Shown: positions 1 through 10,780 of the stretch, piece after piece
How the letters are laid out: the number at the start of each line of letters is the position of its first letter
Numbering within the stretch: position 1 is the stretch's first letter
Source: Agaricus subrufescens
Taxonomy: Eukaryota > Basidiomycota > Agaricomycetes > Agaricales > Agaricaceae
NCBI GenBank assembly: GCA_029945375.1
Contig: CM057067.1
Location: forward strand, 1,240,001-1,304,000
Reading direction: 5' to 3'
Length of the DNA stretch: 64,000 nt
The notes under the pieces: model-generated
What the model was told of the DNA's origin: nothing
Database searches by the model: none
What the model saw: only the letters and a program-made list of their open reading frames with translations
Program-made: the position numbers and the translations under genes

Positions 1-1209
1 TTCTAAAGGTGGAGGTCCAACAGGCGTTGAGTTTTCGGCTGAATTGGACGACTTACTGCAGACAGAAGTCCGAACTCACTATCCAGATCTCGCGAGATTT
101 GCAAATATCACGCTTTACGATGTTGCCGACAGTATTTTGAGTAATTTTGATCGATCACTTGTGAAGTGCGTATAGTTTTTTGTCATTTTAACGCGTCGCT
201 GACCCTATGGTCAAAGATATACAGAGAAAATGTTCTCCCGGGAGGGTGTCCATATTCTCACAAATCACCACGTAGAGCGTGTCGAAGCGGTATAACTGTC
301 GTTTTCTTATCATGAAAATATGATGCTCAACAGCTCAAAAGGGAAAACTGTTTGTGAAGGAAAAGGGTGAAGGTACGTATACCCTTTGTATCTTCGTTAT
401 ACGTCATTGATCTTGGTGACAGTGCCCTTTGGGCTTCTTGTCTGGTCTACGGGCCTTGCGCCAAACCCACTTGTCTCAGCGCTGAGAGGGGTTAAGAAGA
501 ATCCAAAGACGCAAAGGTGTGTATGAGTGGTCATCAAACTGCAACGTTTTAATCTGGTGGATATTAGCGTCATTACCAATGATCAGCTCAACGTTATGAT
601 GCAAGACACGAACGAACCCAATCCGGACGTCTGGGCGATCGGTGATGCATCGACTATTGAGGAGGCACCCTTACCCGCTACGGCTCAAGGTATGCGCTTT
701 TTAGTGATTGGTTGACTATTCTCACTCAGCCTTATACCAGTCGCTTCCCAGAAAGCGCGTTACTTGACCACTAAACTCAACACTCTCGCGAAGGATCAAG
801 ATCATTCTAAACCCTTCGAATTCCATAACCAGGGTAGTCTGGCGTATATTGGCAACTGGTTAGTCAACCACTCTCCTATGATGCACGGACTGAGCTGATG
901 GATGTATCCAGGAATGCGATCTATGATCGCCCTACGGCGGAGGGACAAAAAGATACATTTATGTCGAAAGAAACGGGACGAGTGGCTTGGTTACTATGGC
1001 GTTCTGCGTACTTTACTATGACTCTCAGTTGGAGGAACAAGTTGGGTTTCTGGTTTCAATGGTATATATTGCATACTCAACGCTTCGTTCCAGGATCCTT
1101 GTTCCAACTTACTGGTTTTTAAATTGTGAGTCCGTTGGTGATTTGACATTGAGGCCTCTTCTAACAGACCGATTCAGGGATATTTGGGAGGGACATGACT
1201 CGATTCTAG
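1..1209 (+). CDS. External alternative NADH:ubiquinone oxidoreductase (type II, NDE1-like), 3' part
   Basis: C-terminal part of a type II NADH dehydrogenase, a single-subunit FAD enzyme on the inner mitochondrial membrane that passes electrons from NADH to ubiquinone without pumping protons. The window opens inside the second dinucleotide-binding fold (GGGPTGVEFSAEL). Then follow LLVWSTGLAPNPL, the FAD-contacting AIGDAS, and the conserved tail SKETGRVAWLLWRSAYFTMTLSWRNK, which ends WIFGRDMTRF. Introns inferred at 166-216, 290-341, 373-422, 517-567, 690-740, 859-911, 1041-1093 and 1126-1177 keep the frame and rebuild the family sequence. The stop is 1207-1209. The gene is truncated on the left only by the window edge. 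Confidence 0.9.
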
Positions 1210-1509
1210 ACGTTCAAAGCCCGATTTTCACGTTATTTTTGCTACCATTCAATATTTCCGTGTTCTGTTTCTAGACCAATAATTTTATGACAACTTGTAC
1301 AGAACTATAGCAACACTATAGCAACCAAGAATGACGAGACCTAAGAGTCCGACCTCCTGAATACATACAACTAATTTTTCATTCAAGCTACAATCAGCCT
1401 GCCAATCGCTTATTTCCTGTTTCGCCGCTACCATCATCGTCGTCCTCGTCGCCATCATTTTATCTCCACTGGCCTGTTGCTACCTTTTAGATTTATCAAC
1501 CGATGGAAC
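1210..1509. other. Intergenic, convergent 3' ends
   Basis: About 300 bp between the NADH dehydrogenase and the convergent WH1 gene. No coding frame or RNA gene is visible. It presumably holds both 3' UTRs and poly(A) signals; a tandem actatagcaac repeat lies near 1305-1325. Confidence 0.5.
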
Positions 1510-2744
1510 CTAGAATTGCTTGGAAACAACGCTGGGCGTACCATTATTATTATTATTCGTCTGGTTAAACCCGATATGGGTCAACTGTTGAAACGCAGAA
1601 ACGGTAACCGAAGAAGGAGCTGCGCTAGTGGGAAGTGGAGGAGCAGGGGAGGGGTTTCTCGATTTTTTGTTGGATCTGAGGCTGAAGGACCGAGAAAGAC
1701 TTAGGTTCATAGTTTTAGTCGCTGTAGAATAGAAAATTGAGAAAAGCGGTTTTTTTTCGGTCAGTTTTTGAAGTGGTGGAGGAAAGGGAAATTAACTTAC
1801 GCGGTGATGGTATAGATTCAGTTGCTCCAATGACCTTAGAAGTTACTTCGTGCAAGAAGATATTGGCTTCTCTGTCATCGTCGAACAAGAAACCATATTT
1901 CCGACTCTAAAAAAAAGCATTCAATTGAGTTTCCAACAAAAACCGAAAAAAAAAAGGGAGCAACACTCACACTTCCTTGAAAAACATGAAAAAAAGGTCT
2001 ATCAAATTCATAACTGAATTTCCTACTCGCATTCCCCGCCGCTGTCGCTAGAGGTGGGATCTTAAACCTCCAAACTACTTTTGCCGTTTCATCATCGACA
2101 AGTTGGAACCAATGATCACCTCTCGGTTCAACCTCATCCCGACTAAAAGAAGACGAAGCAGTAGTAGTACTAGAACTGCTAGTACTAGTACTACTCCCAG
2201 TAGCATTGACCCTAACCCGCCCAAAAGCCATCATATCCTCTTCATCACCCAACAAACCCGGCGAAGACGAAACCCGACGGATATCCTGTCCAAACACCAA
2301 CGTCCCCTTCAAATACGAATACACCCACTGACTTTTATCTTTCTTCTCCCCCTTCGCCGCACCACCCCAATTCCCACTCCAATTCCTCTTCTTCTTCATC
2401 CCAAAATTGAGCAGAGAACCATCATCGCTTTTTTGTGTTATTGAAGTTTGTTGGGTATTGTGATATATCCGTGCGGAGGCGACGGCGTAGGTGATATGTG
2501 TACCTGGTGGTACACCGGGTATCGAATATTGCGAAGAGGGAATCAAGTTTGTGGTAGAAGAGGAAAAGGTAGAGGTAGTGAAATGGAGGTCTGGCGTACT
2601 CGCTTTCCCGAGTGTCTCTAGTTTTTTCCTTGATAGAGCTCCATATGGATCTCTATAACTACCACCGCCAGTACCACCGCTAAGCAGTGAACTTTTAGAT
2701 GGAGAGGGATGCAAAAGAGTTGTGGAAGAGGCAGAGGGATACAT
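1510..2744 (-). CDS. WH1/EVH1-domain protein (WASP-like N-terminal domain only)
   Basis: Three exons on the minus strand (2744-1971, 1906-1801, 1721-1510) give 363 residues with consistent phases. A Ser/Thr-rich N-terminus of about 75 residues precedes a WH1-type fold. Its first strand contains YAVASARIYHN, and the end reads FSYEFDRPFFHVFQ then RKYGFLFDDDREANIFLHEV, the classic late WH1 strands and C-terminal helix. WH1 domains bind proline-rich partners such as verprolin/WIP in actin control. The tail is short and basic with a PPLP element. I see no WH2 or acidic VCA module, so this is not a full WASP. A serine homopolymer (around 2150-2205) interrupts the domain. Family assignment is by pattern; partners are unknown. 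Confidence 0.7.
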
Positions 2745-3503
2745 CTGAAGAACGGTAAGTAGTGGGGAAAAAGGGAAGCTTGACGTTTAGGAACAAAGGG
2801 GAGGGGGGAAGGGGAGGGGGAAATAAGTAGGGGGGAGGGAGAGGTTAAAAAAGCACTAAGCTTAAGAGAAGTATCCTACCCCCCTCAATTAAAGCACATC
2901 AATGAAATGAGACCCCCGCGCCTTCCTTTATCCAGCACACGCTAACGAAACACCAACACCGCACGGACCGCGCAATGCAAAATGAAACTTCCGTTCATAT
3001 GAATTTAACGCCAAAATCAAAAATCAAAATCGTGCTTTCCGTGAGGCCTGAACACGCGTAAAGGTGGGTGGGCTGACCACTGCCACCACCCTCATATCGA
3101 AGTCCCGTCTCAAATTGTAGACTTGCATGCATAACGCATTGCTCTTCTGATGCTCCCTTCCAATTCCTGGTGATAGAAACCGGTACTTGTGAAGGGAACC
3201 CACAAGCACCAGGAATCTGGTGAACGTGGATGTAACACGGTGGCGATGGATGCAACGCGTATCATCTTACACGGAGTCGTCATCATGACATCGCCGGATG
3301 GAGAGCAGGGCTATGAAAGGGCTCAACGTTGAGGTGTTGCGATTGATCAGTTTCAACTATCCTCCTTGGCTTCTAGCTCAAAACTTGCAAGGGGAGGCGG
3401 GTTTGCGGGGCAGTCACGGGAATTGTTCCAAGGAAAAGCAATGAATTCCAGATAGATCATCCATAAAACCCAGAGAGATAGCGTAAATTACCCAGACGTG
3501 ACA
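2745..3503. other. Intergenic; long purine-rich tract at about 2760-2850
   Basis: This is upstream of the WH1 gene and downstream of the ArfGAP gene (both minus strand). The segment just upstream of the WH1 start is almost pure G/A on the plus strand (C/T on the coding strand), a common feature of fungal promoters and 5' UTRs. No convincing coding frame is visible. Confidence 0.5.
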
Positions 3504-5173
3504 CTACAAAGGCCCCCACTGCGTGCCGGCCTGCCCTGGGAACCCGCTTTGCATATACTGTCCCTGAACAAATTGTCCACCCATGGTCATAGGTTGCAAT
3601 GGCTGCGCAAGTCCAGGGGTAAAGGTCCCCACCGGCTGTACACCCATGCCCGATATTTGTGTCTGTCCGGGCATAGCGGTCATCATCGGCTGCGGACTGG
3701 AATTCATGTAGCTCTGGCCAATGCCGCCCGCAGGACTATAGCTGACCGGCGGTTGGAAGGAAGAATGTGACATCGTTGCTTGCAACTGTGGACTGGGAGA
3801 CGGCATGAATTGGGCACCGGGACTGGGGGCGAGGAACTGCGGATTCGGACTGGATGACACAAATTGGTTATGAGATTGAGGATTTAGGGAAGACGATAAG
3901 GGCTGAGGTTGGTGGAATGGTACACCGGTGGGTTGCAGTTGCATTTGAGGAAGAAACGCAGGGGTAGTTTGGTTTAAGCCTGTAGGAACAGTCATCTGAA
4001 GGGAGATCAGAGCGAGGGTTATTTATGCCAACGTACCTGTTGCAAAGGGTTGCTGAGAGAATAGATTCGTTCCCATTGAAAGCCCAGCAGGAGACATGTT
4101 CATAGATGCGCTAGGTAAGCCCATAGACATCGTGTTGCCGGTAGCAAGTCCACTAAAGGTCGGATTGCTGGCTTGGTATTGTAATGGAAGGGAAGCATTG
4201 GTACCAGGCCCTTGAAGCGACACAAGGTCTGCCCAAACACCCTCTGGCTTCGCAGCTTGCGCCGACGGAGCTACTGAGTTTGGTGATATGACGGGCTGCG
4301 AGACCGACCGAGTGGGTTGACTTTGCGTGGGGTGTGGCCGAAGTTCAGCATTCGCTGTCGAGAACATATTTGCGGCAAACTCAGTGGCAGTGGTGGCGAC
4401 CTTTGACTCTGTATGTGGCTGTGCAGGTCGAGCTGGTAGACTAGGTGTGGAGTTGGCGGTCGGGAGGGTCGAAGCAGATCTGGATGGGCCTAATTTGGAT
4501 GTAACAAGAGCCTTTTTGTCCAGGAACCGTCGATACTCATATTTAGCTATCAAAACTGATGAGAGAAATTGCCTTGGCAAAACATGAATGACATACACCT
4601 GATATACTGCTCTAGTTCATGGTCTCGGGTCGAATCATCTAGTTTCGGCGGGGGAGGATTCCGAACTTCGTTTGGGTTGTAGATGGCGTTGGACTTGAGG
4701 TTGCCCATTTCCTTCATTCTCTGGATTATTTTTAGTTGCGAGCGCGTTGAAAGGAGAGGAGAGAACGCACGTCAACCTGTTCCTTTGTCCACGAGTCTAG
4801 AGTGAGACTCTTGCTGCATTGAAATAAGAATCAAATATCTTAGACGCGTAGAGGCGACTGCTACTTACACCTTGCTTATGTGGGTCCCGATCTTGCGATG
4901 GATACTCGCGCAGCCGACACTCGGGACAATGTCAGTATATGCGTGCGGACAGACATGAATGAAGTAAAATACCAAATGAAAATTCCGAGGTTATGCGACG
5001 CCCAGCGGGGGTTCCGGGTCTTGCAGTCGGCGCATACATCTGCGAGTGGTGATCCAATCAGAGGGTGATAGGGTGGTGGAGAGAAGAGGCTTACCGTTGC
5101 CTGGTTTGGAGACAAGCTCGAGGAGGAGACGCTGGTTGCGCTCTACGGTGAGCTTGTTCGCGGCGGAGGACAT
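3504..5173 (-). CDS. ArfGAP protein, Age2/SMAP-like
   Basis: Seven exons on the minus strand (5173-5095, 5039-4973, 4919-4869, 4813-4771, 4720-4597, 4546-4037, 3979-3504) give 449 residues. The N-terminal ArfGAP zinc finger is clear: CADC, 16 residues, then CVGC, followed by ASIHRKIGTHISKVKSLTLD with the arginine-finger context and WTKEQV. The N-terminal position of the domain (starting near residue 10) fits the Age2/SMAP group, which stimulates GTP hydrolysis by Arf at the trans-Golgi and endosomes. After KYEYRRFLDKKAL the rest is low-complexity Ser/Pro/Gln/Met-rich sequence, typical of clathrin-adaptor tails. The start MSSAANK was chosen because the finger begins 26 residues later. The ATG at 3995 lies inside the last intron (3980-4036) and is not a start. 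Confidence 0.88.
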
Positions 5174-5328
5174 TGCGGTGGATGGCAGGGACGAGCATGC
5201 CGAGTGGGTCTGGTGTTTGGCGTGGGCCCCGGGACCAAACAAGGCATGGCGCGCCAGACGAGCGTTGGACAGCCAGATGCAGCGATGGCCCAGCCTCGCC
5301 CGGCTCAGCAGGCCCCCGCTGTACTCCC
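5174..5328. promoter_or_regulatory. Short bidirectional promoter region
   Basis: About 155 bp separate the divergent starts of the ArfGAP gene and the RnpA-like gene. It is GC-rich with no recognisable TATA element. The plus-strand gene could start further upstream in the same frame, which would shorten or overlap this interval. Confidence 0.4.
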
Positions 5329-6218
5329 ATGTCCATGTCGGTGTGTTTTGTGTTTTTCGAGTTCACCACCTGACGCTCTTTGCAGGTCTGCCATCCCAGC
5401 CCGGGCTCTCCCAGCGACCTCTTTGTGCACAAAATCGGTCCGGGTGTCCTCGACCCTTCCCATCCCGCGGCACAAATGCCCGCCAGAGCATTCCCCTCTG
5501 CAAAAACAGAGTTCTTCCGCTTTTCTGCGTTTCCGAGCGCACTGCTCGTCCCCAACTCTGAGTCCATAGGCACTCCTGCGCGGCCAACTATCGACACTTG
5601 GGCCAACAGAATCCGTCGTGCGGCCGAGACTTCTCCTGCGCTCGAACCATCGGGGGCGGTTGCTCCGCCCGTGCTCTTACCTCATCCTCGCCAGTCGATA
5701 CCGATGCTTTTGTATTTTGCCATCAGCAAGGCAAAAACACACAAGCACGCCGTCAAACGTCGCAGACTGCGTACCAAGTTGAATGGAGCGATAAATCTCA
5801 TCGTGACACGAGGAGCCTTTACGACTGAACTCAAACCAGGCGTCCCGCAACTCGAATTCAATGACGACGAAGTTCACGAACGAGGTGACAAGTGGATTCT
5901 GCCTAGTAAGGACCCTACTTCCCATTTACATCCAAACCTCTAAACACAATTTGCGTCTCAGACTGGGCGTACATCTGTTATCCAACCTCCGCCTTGTACC
6001 TGGCGCCTTACACGAAGCTCGTCACGCAACTTCGCTCTTCGCTCCACGAAATCTGGGTCGCTGGCATGCGCCTAGAGAACCACTGGGCGGAAAACGAATT
6101 GAGAAAGCAATCAGGTCGACCCCTCCTAGCCTCTACTTTCGAAGTCAAAAAGCGATCTGCTTACAATCGCCAGCCTCACTCGCGGCCGACTAGACAAAAC
6201 ACCAAAACCAAACTGTAG
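5329..6218 (+). CDS. RnpA-like basic protein (possible mitochondrial RNase P protein-type fold)
   Basis: Exons 5329-5340, 5386-5905 and 5962-6218 give 262 residues in frame. The N-terminus is Ser/Pro/Ala/Arg-rich with few acids, compatible with a mitochondrial presequence. The middle reads LLYFAISKAKTHKHAVKRRR and continues into LRTKLNGAINLIVTRGA. After an acidic insert comes WAYICYPTSALY and an LRSSLHEI helix. The order (strand, lysine, AVKRxR basic helix, long helix, late strand) resembles bacterial RnpA (AVxRNRxKRxxRE, then a hydrophobic strand and LxxxL helix). That likeness is my pattern match, not an established annotation for this protein. The first 4-codon exon is uncertain; an internal ATG at 5476 is the alternative start. 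Confidence 0.6.
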
Positions 6219-6405
6219 AAACGCATATACAGCCTCATTGCATTTCATCTCCAACTAGTGCAAAATTATGATACCCAACTGTCTTGTATAATGAGATAAT
6301 CATTTAATTTATATTTTTCCACGTTCACAACGCAGCCCAATAAGTCACTGTCCCTCCAGAACGATCAGAGACAAGAACCACTCCCGAAACATAAAAGCAT
6401 ACCCA

Positions 6406-6699
6406 TCAAAGTTCATCCCCTCTCTTCGACCTCTGCTTCGGCGGCTGTACAATATCAACTCTGACCACACCCTCTCGTTCTCTAATACCCCTCAACACCT
6501 CATCCTGGATATTATTCCAATTCGGCTGTCCGCGGGGGACGCTGTACAACTGGACATCGGACAACGAGCCCACCTGACCCTGATAAGTGAGCAAAGAATG
6601 GCCAGCAGACAGAGCAGATGGACTCGAAAACAGCGACGACGACCGAGAAAGCGTCACGGAGAGATAAATATTCGCCGCGTGGTCAAGCACCTGAGGCAT
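6406..6699 (-). CDS. Small conserved-looking hypothetical protein (97 aa)
   Basis: A single open frame from ATG 6699 to the stop at 6406-6408, divergent from the multikinase gene 106 bp away. The sequence is mixed and protein-like, not low complexity: it begins MPQVLDHAANIYLSV and ends in a basic segment PPKQRSKRGDEL. I do not recognise the family. The frame is unspliced and no competing gene covers this interval, so a small real gene is more likely than chance. Confidence 0.5.
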   Translation of the reverse strand: MPQVLDHAANIYLSVTLSRSSSLFSSPSALSAGHSLLTYQGQVGSLSDVQLYSVPRGQPNWNNIQDEVLRGIREREGVVRVDIVQPPKQRSKRGDEL

Positions 6700-6805
6700 C
6701 ACAATAGTCAAAGTATAAACTAACCACGCATCACAAACCGATCAAGCGACCGTGTGACCGCCGAGCTTCCCTCCCCCAATCTGTATCTCCCCACTCCAGA
6801 AACAG

Positions 6806-7919
6806 ATGACCGCCCCCTTTTCAGATCTCCACATCAGATCGCTTTCAGCCCAAGTCGGCGGTCACGCAGGCATACTCACCACCGAAGACAACGAGCTCCT
6901 CATTAAATCCGCTCTCCCACGCGAACTCGAATTCTACCAGCTCCTCCAAGCCAACGAGTCTCTCTCGCCCCTTCGTCCCTATATACCCAAATTCTTCGGT
7001 ACATTGACATTGGAAGGTGAACTGGACAATGACAAGACAAGTGACCAAGGAGTGATCGCTGTCAAACCCAACTCAGTTTCGGAAAGGAAAGATAAGTATT
7101 ACGCTTTCTTGAGAACGATAAGACTTCTTCGGCTGATAATCGGTGGTTTTCTCCCTTCTCTACAGTCGATAGTTTTAGAAAACATAACTTATCGATTTAC
7201 GAAACCGAACATCCTGGATATCAAGCTCGGCACTATCTTCTACGACGATCTCGCCTCGCCCGAAAAAGTAGCGCGCATGATACAAACAGCAAAGAACACC
7301 ACCTCTCTTGAAACCGGGCTGCGCCTCACGGGTTTTCAGGCACGTAAATAAATCAACATATAAATATATATATATATTCATATACTCAACAAATTAAAAC
7401 CTCATCCAGGTTTACGATAATGTTACAGGACAACCAGTCAACACACCCAAATCCTACGGCAAAGCGATCAAAGTATCCGAACTCCTAGAGGGAATCACCA
7501 AATTCTTCCCAGAAGGAAAGGAAGGCATCACCGAAGCATCTTCTCAAGGCTCTAACGGCCTCCCACGCGCTACGCTACGTTCAGTCTTGGAGGGCATTAT
7601 CGAAGAAGTCAAAGAGATCAGGGATACTTTTGCGGAAATGGAAATGCGGGTTGTGGGCGGAAGTTTGTTAGTTGTGTATGAGGCTGATTGGGACAAGGCG
7701 AAAGAGGGTCTTCAGAATTTTGATAAGGCGGATGAGGAGATGGTGGATGAAGAGGGTGATGAGAGCGACGAGGACGACAAAGGGCCCCCATATGCAGTCA
7801 AGCTCATTGACTTTGCTCACACAAAGGTTGTCCCTGGGCAGGGGCCAGACGAGGGAGTTCTATTGGGATTTAACAGCACCATCAAATTGCTAAACGAACG
7901 ACTATCACAACTTGTATAA
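6806..7919 (+). CDS. Inositol polyphosphate multikinase (IPK/Arg82 family)
   Basis: The IPK signature PNILDIKLG (PxxxDxKxG) lies near residue 130 and the catalytic KLIDFAHT near the C-terminus, preceded by the SLLVVYE strand; GLRLTGFQVYD also fits the family. The enzyme phosphorylates inositol trisphosphate to IP4/IP5 in the nucleus and cytosol. The frame is open from ATG 6806 to 7339. A GC-AG intron (7340-7409) then joins GFQ to VYDN in phase. A typical-looking intron at 7096-7165 (gtatta...ctacag) would shift the frame by one, while reading through adds about 22 residues before SIVLEN; the true boundary here is unresolved. An acidic loop (DEEGDESDEDD) lies before the final motif. Confidence 0.85.
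7340..7409 (+). other. GC-AG intron in the multikinase gene
   Basis: The donor is CAG|gcacgt and the acceptor ctcatccag|GTT. The only GT donor nearby (gtaaat, four bases later) leads straight into a stop. Using GC rebuilds the conserved GFQVYDN in phase 0. Confidence 0.75.
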
Positions 7920-8351
7920 CACAAACGAGAGTACTAGTAGGACAAATAATACAATACCCCTAAGGAGACACAACAAAAGGTTTGAGCAGAGCGCGAGCCA
8001 TTGCGCGACTGACGACTTGCCCTGATCTCCGAAGACTAACTCGGCAAGTCCTGCGGGTTGCGGAATTAGCTTCCCTGGCCCGTCAAGGACAAATTATTCC
8101 AAGTCCGGATCACCCCTTACGGGGCGAGGGTCTGTGGAAACCAAGTTTTCTGGAGGGGACAGTCTTGAACCAGCGCACTGATGGCTTAACCCGCTGAGAG
8201 GAACCCCACTCATTCCGGATTGGGCCGCTACAGCCGTTGAGCTAACTGAGCCATTGAAACCTTTCGCTACATCAATCATTATAATACACCCAAGTCACAT
8301 GGCTTTCAAGCTGGTGATCACTCAGTCGCGCGTATTTTGTGTCATCCTGCA
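7920..8351. other. Intergenic, between multikinase and CDC73
   Basis: About 430 bp with no convincing gene. It contains a 13-base exact match (ggaattagcttcc, near 8062-8074) to the leader and start of the tRNA-Met copy at 10145, followed by loosely similar sequence. It may hold a decayed tRNA relic but does not fold as a tRNA. Confidence 0.4.
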
Positions 8352-10032
8352 ATGGATACACTCAGTGGCCTCCGTCAAGCCATATCCTCAAAAACTCCCA
8401 TCTCTTTCGAGAACCACCAAGGCCCATGCACGACTCTCGCATCTGCCACACATATCATTCTTCCCAGCGGTAGTGTCCCAAAATCCACGCCAACGCGTTA
8501 CCGCAAACCCGGAACGTCAGGATCTTCTCCACAAGATTTCTATTCCATCGAAGCTTTGTATCTCGCATGGCACCTCCGTGATGCTGCTGCTACAGAATAT
8601 ATGAAACAGACTCGAGAGAATGGTCTTACTGTTGGTTTTGTTAGTGTCACTGAGAGGAAAAAGGTGGTGGATGTGTTGGAAGCTGAACACGATACTGTGG
8701 TACCCGCTACTGAAGGTAAGTGTTTTTTGATCGTAACTTTCAATAAGGGCGGTGTTTTGTTGATATCTGGATTAAGTAGAGTCGACGACACCCCCTGGCT
8801 CACCTCCACGACATCTTCGTTCTCGGTCGACTACGACACCCAAGTCATCATCAGCAGTAGAACCTACGTCATCTCCTACAAAACGACGATATGTCCCTGA
8901 CCATCATGATGCTGAAGTCGTCAAAAAGATTAAGAATAGTGAAGTAGAGCTCAGGGATAGAAGTACGGTTCTACGAGGTAATAAACCAAATGTGCGTTGT
9001 TGTTTTTTTTTGGGTCGCTCGTGTGATGAAGATTTTAATTATTGTTTTTAGAACTTTGCTAGCATACGAACTACGTATGCTGATAAATTGAAAAAACTGC
9101 GGGAAGCCGCTCGTTCTGGGACTGTTCAACCTGTTGCGACGCCAGGTGCGTATTCGCTTATAGTTCTAGTTGAACAATCTGATGACGATGTTATCCTACT
9201 CACTCAGATCCTAAACTCCAAGCAAAGAAAGCCCGTCAGTACTTTACTTGAATATTAATCACAACCCCATACTCACCCACTTTTGTTCCTATAGGCAACT
9301 TCCAACCTATCATCATCATCTCATCCTCCCCGACTGCTCTCATCACAATGTACAACGTCAAACGCTTCCTCCAAGAATCCACGTAAGTCACCGAACCACT
9401 AACTCACTCAACACATCCAAACCGTCTAAACGATCCACAGCTTCGAACCACCACAAGAAGCACGAGCACGCGCCACAGCAGAAGGTAACACTCGACCTGA
9501 AGATCTCATAGCCGTCTACCGTCGTCGTACACACATCGATTCAGGTGGAAAGGAAACTGAATCTCAAGCGAAATACTATATCGTTGATAGTGTTGAAGCT
9601 TTAGCTAAATTTGGTGCTGATGCTTGGGATAGAGTGGTTTGTGTTATGACTACGGGTCAGGCTTGGCAATTTCGACCGTATAAGTGGAATGAACCGAGGC
9701 AGTTGTTCCATCATGGTATGGGTCTCTTTTTAATTGCTTGATTTTATGCGCTGATTGTTGCTTTGCTTTTTTTTTTCTGTAGTCAAGGGGATTTACGTGA
9801 CTTGGTCGAACGATCCTCCAAATCCGAAAATCAAAGATTGGAATGTGACAGAGTTGAAGGTATGAGAGGATTTTTTGGTGTTATCGTGTAACATAACCCT
9901 CAAATTGACATCTCAAACCTTTTTTAGATTGATCCGCATCGACGACATGTTGATAAAGCTGTCGTGGCTCAATTCTGGAAAATTCTTGACGCTTGGATCG
10001 TGTCGAACAAACCTTGGTTAATGAAAGCTTAA
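8352..10032 (+). CDS. CDC73: Cdc73/parafibromin, Paf1 complex subunit
   Basis: Eight exons (8352-8715, 8780-8991, 9052-9145, 9208-9234, 9295-9382, 9441-9715, 9783-9859, 9928-10032) give 413 residues. The C-terminal Ras-like Cdc73 domain is unmistakable: PIIIISSSPTALITMYNVKR, then FEPPQEARA, VVCVMTTGQAWQFRPYKW, HHVKGIYVTW, and the end VDKAVVAQFWKILD. The N-terminal half has the conserved DFYSIEALYLAW segment. Cdc73 acts in the nucleus in the Paf1 complex, supporting RNA polymerase II elongation and H2B ubiquitylation/H3K4 methylation. The start ATG 8352 gives MDTLSGLRQAI, a usual Cdc73 N-terminus. Exon 4 is only 27 nt and uses a gtcagt donor. Confidence 0.93.
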
Positions 10033-10144
10033 GCCTCACACTCTCGTATATTTCTATTGTTCTTCTTTTTGTAATATTACTTCATGCTTAATTGATCATG
10101 AAAACACGATCCGATCTGATCACTTTGCTAAACACTTGGAATTA

Positions 10145-10253
10145 GCTTCCATGGCTCAGTTGGTTAGAGCGCCGGTCTCATAAGTTCACAGTTATGAGTG
10201 GCTTGAGGGGTCATTTAATCCGGAGATCACCAATTCGACCCTGATTGGGAGCA
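10145..10253 (+). tRNA. tRNA-Met(CAU)-like copy with intron, probably degenerate
   Basis: Acceptor GCUUCCA/UGGGAGC, D arm GCUC...GAGC, and anticodon loop CUCAUA with an intron of about 35 nt before AUCCGG. It resembles eukaryotic elongator tRNA-Met. The T stem (ACCAA/CUGAU) has two mismatches, including the normally invariant pair closing the T loop. The copy at 10399 pairs perfectly. Likely a pseudogene or a poorly functional duplicate. Confidence 0.7.
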
Positions 10254-10398
10254 CTAACTGGACGAGCTGCTCTCTGCTTTTTCTTCTCTCAATCAAAAAG
10301 CATGTAAGAGGTATTGGTGTTGTTGTTTTCATCCGGTAGTAGTCAAATCTAATCACATTATCAAAAAAACAAAAAAAAAAAAAAAACCTTGGAAGTTA

Positions 10399-10503
10399 GC
10401 TTCCATGGCTCAGTTGGTTAGAGCGCCGGTCTCATAAGTTCGTTATGAGTGGCTTGAGAGTCATTTAATCCGGAGATCACCAGTTCGACCCTGGTTGGGA
10501 GCA
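10399..10503 (+). tRNA. Elongator tRNA-Met(CAU) with intron
   Basis: A full cloverleaf: acceptor GCUUCCA paired with UGGGAGC, D arm GCUC/GAGC, anticodon stem CCGG/CCGG with loop CUCAUAA split by an intron of about 31 nt after position 37, and T arm ACCAG-UUCGACC-CUGGU. The acceptor and anticodon arms match elongator rather than initiator tRNA-Met. A T-run for Pol III termination follows (near 10523-10532). Confidence 0.9.
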
Positions 10504-10780
10504 TAAATGCATTGTGTGACCCTTTTTTTTTCGGTTTAGTCGAAAAGTGTGCAAAAGCTATTGGTGTTGTTTGACTGTCAGTCAATGAGTTTTTTTTTTT
10601 TTTTGCCTCTCATAAGTGAGAGAGCTGAAATTTTATGTGTGCCCATACTTATATGGCATCCCGGTATTTCATGCTTGAAGCTGAACCAGTGATCCCTTCG
10701 CGAGCCTTAGTCGTACTACAAGTAGTACATTCGTACAGATTAGATAATCAACCTATCAACACTCTTCTCCTCATTATCTC

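Noticed and set aside
2103..2444. A 113-codon plus-strand frame rich in Arg, Thr and Pro.
   Set aside because: It is the antisense shadow of the low-complexity WH1 exon, with no independent support.
5046..5606. Long overlapping frames on both strands around the ArfGAP start (171 codons each).
   Set aside because: High GC content keeps several frames open. The ArfGAP first exon and the RnpA-like gene explain the region with proper splice sites.
8060..8270. tRNA-like pieces: ggaattagcttcc on the plus strand and a D-arm-like gctcagttagctcaacggc on the minus strand.
   Set aside because: No complete acceptor or T stem can be paired on either strand. At best a decayed tRNA relic.
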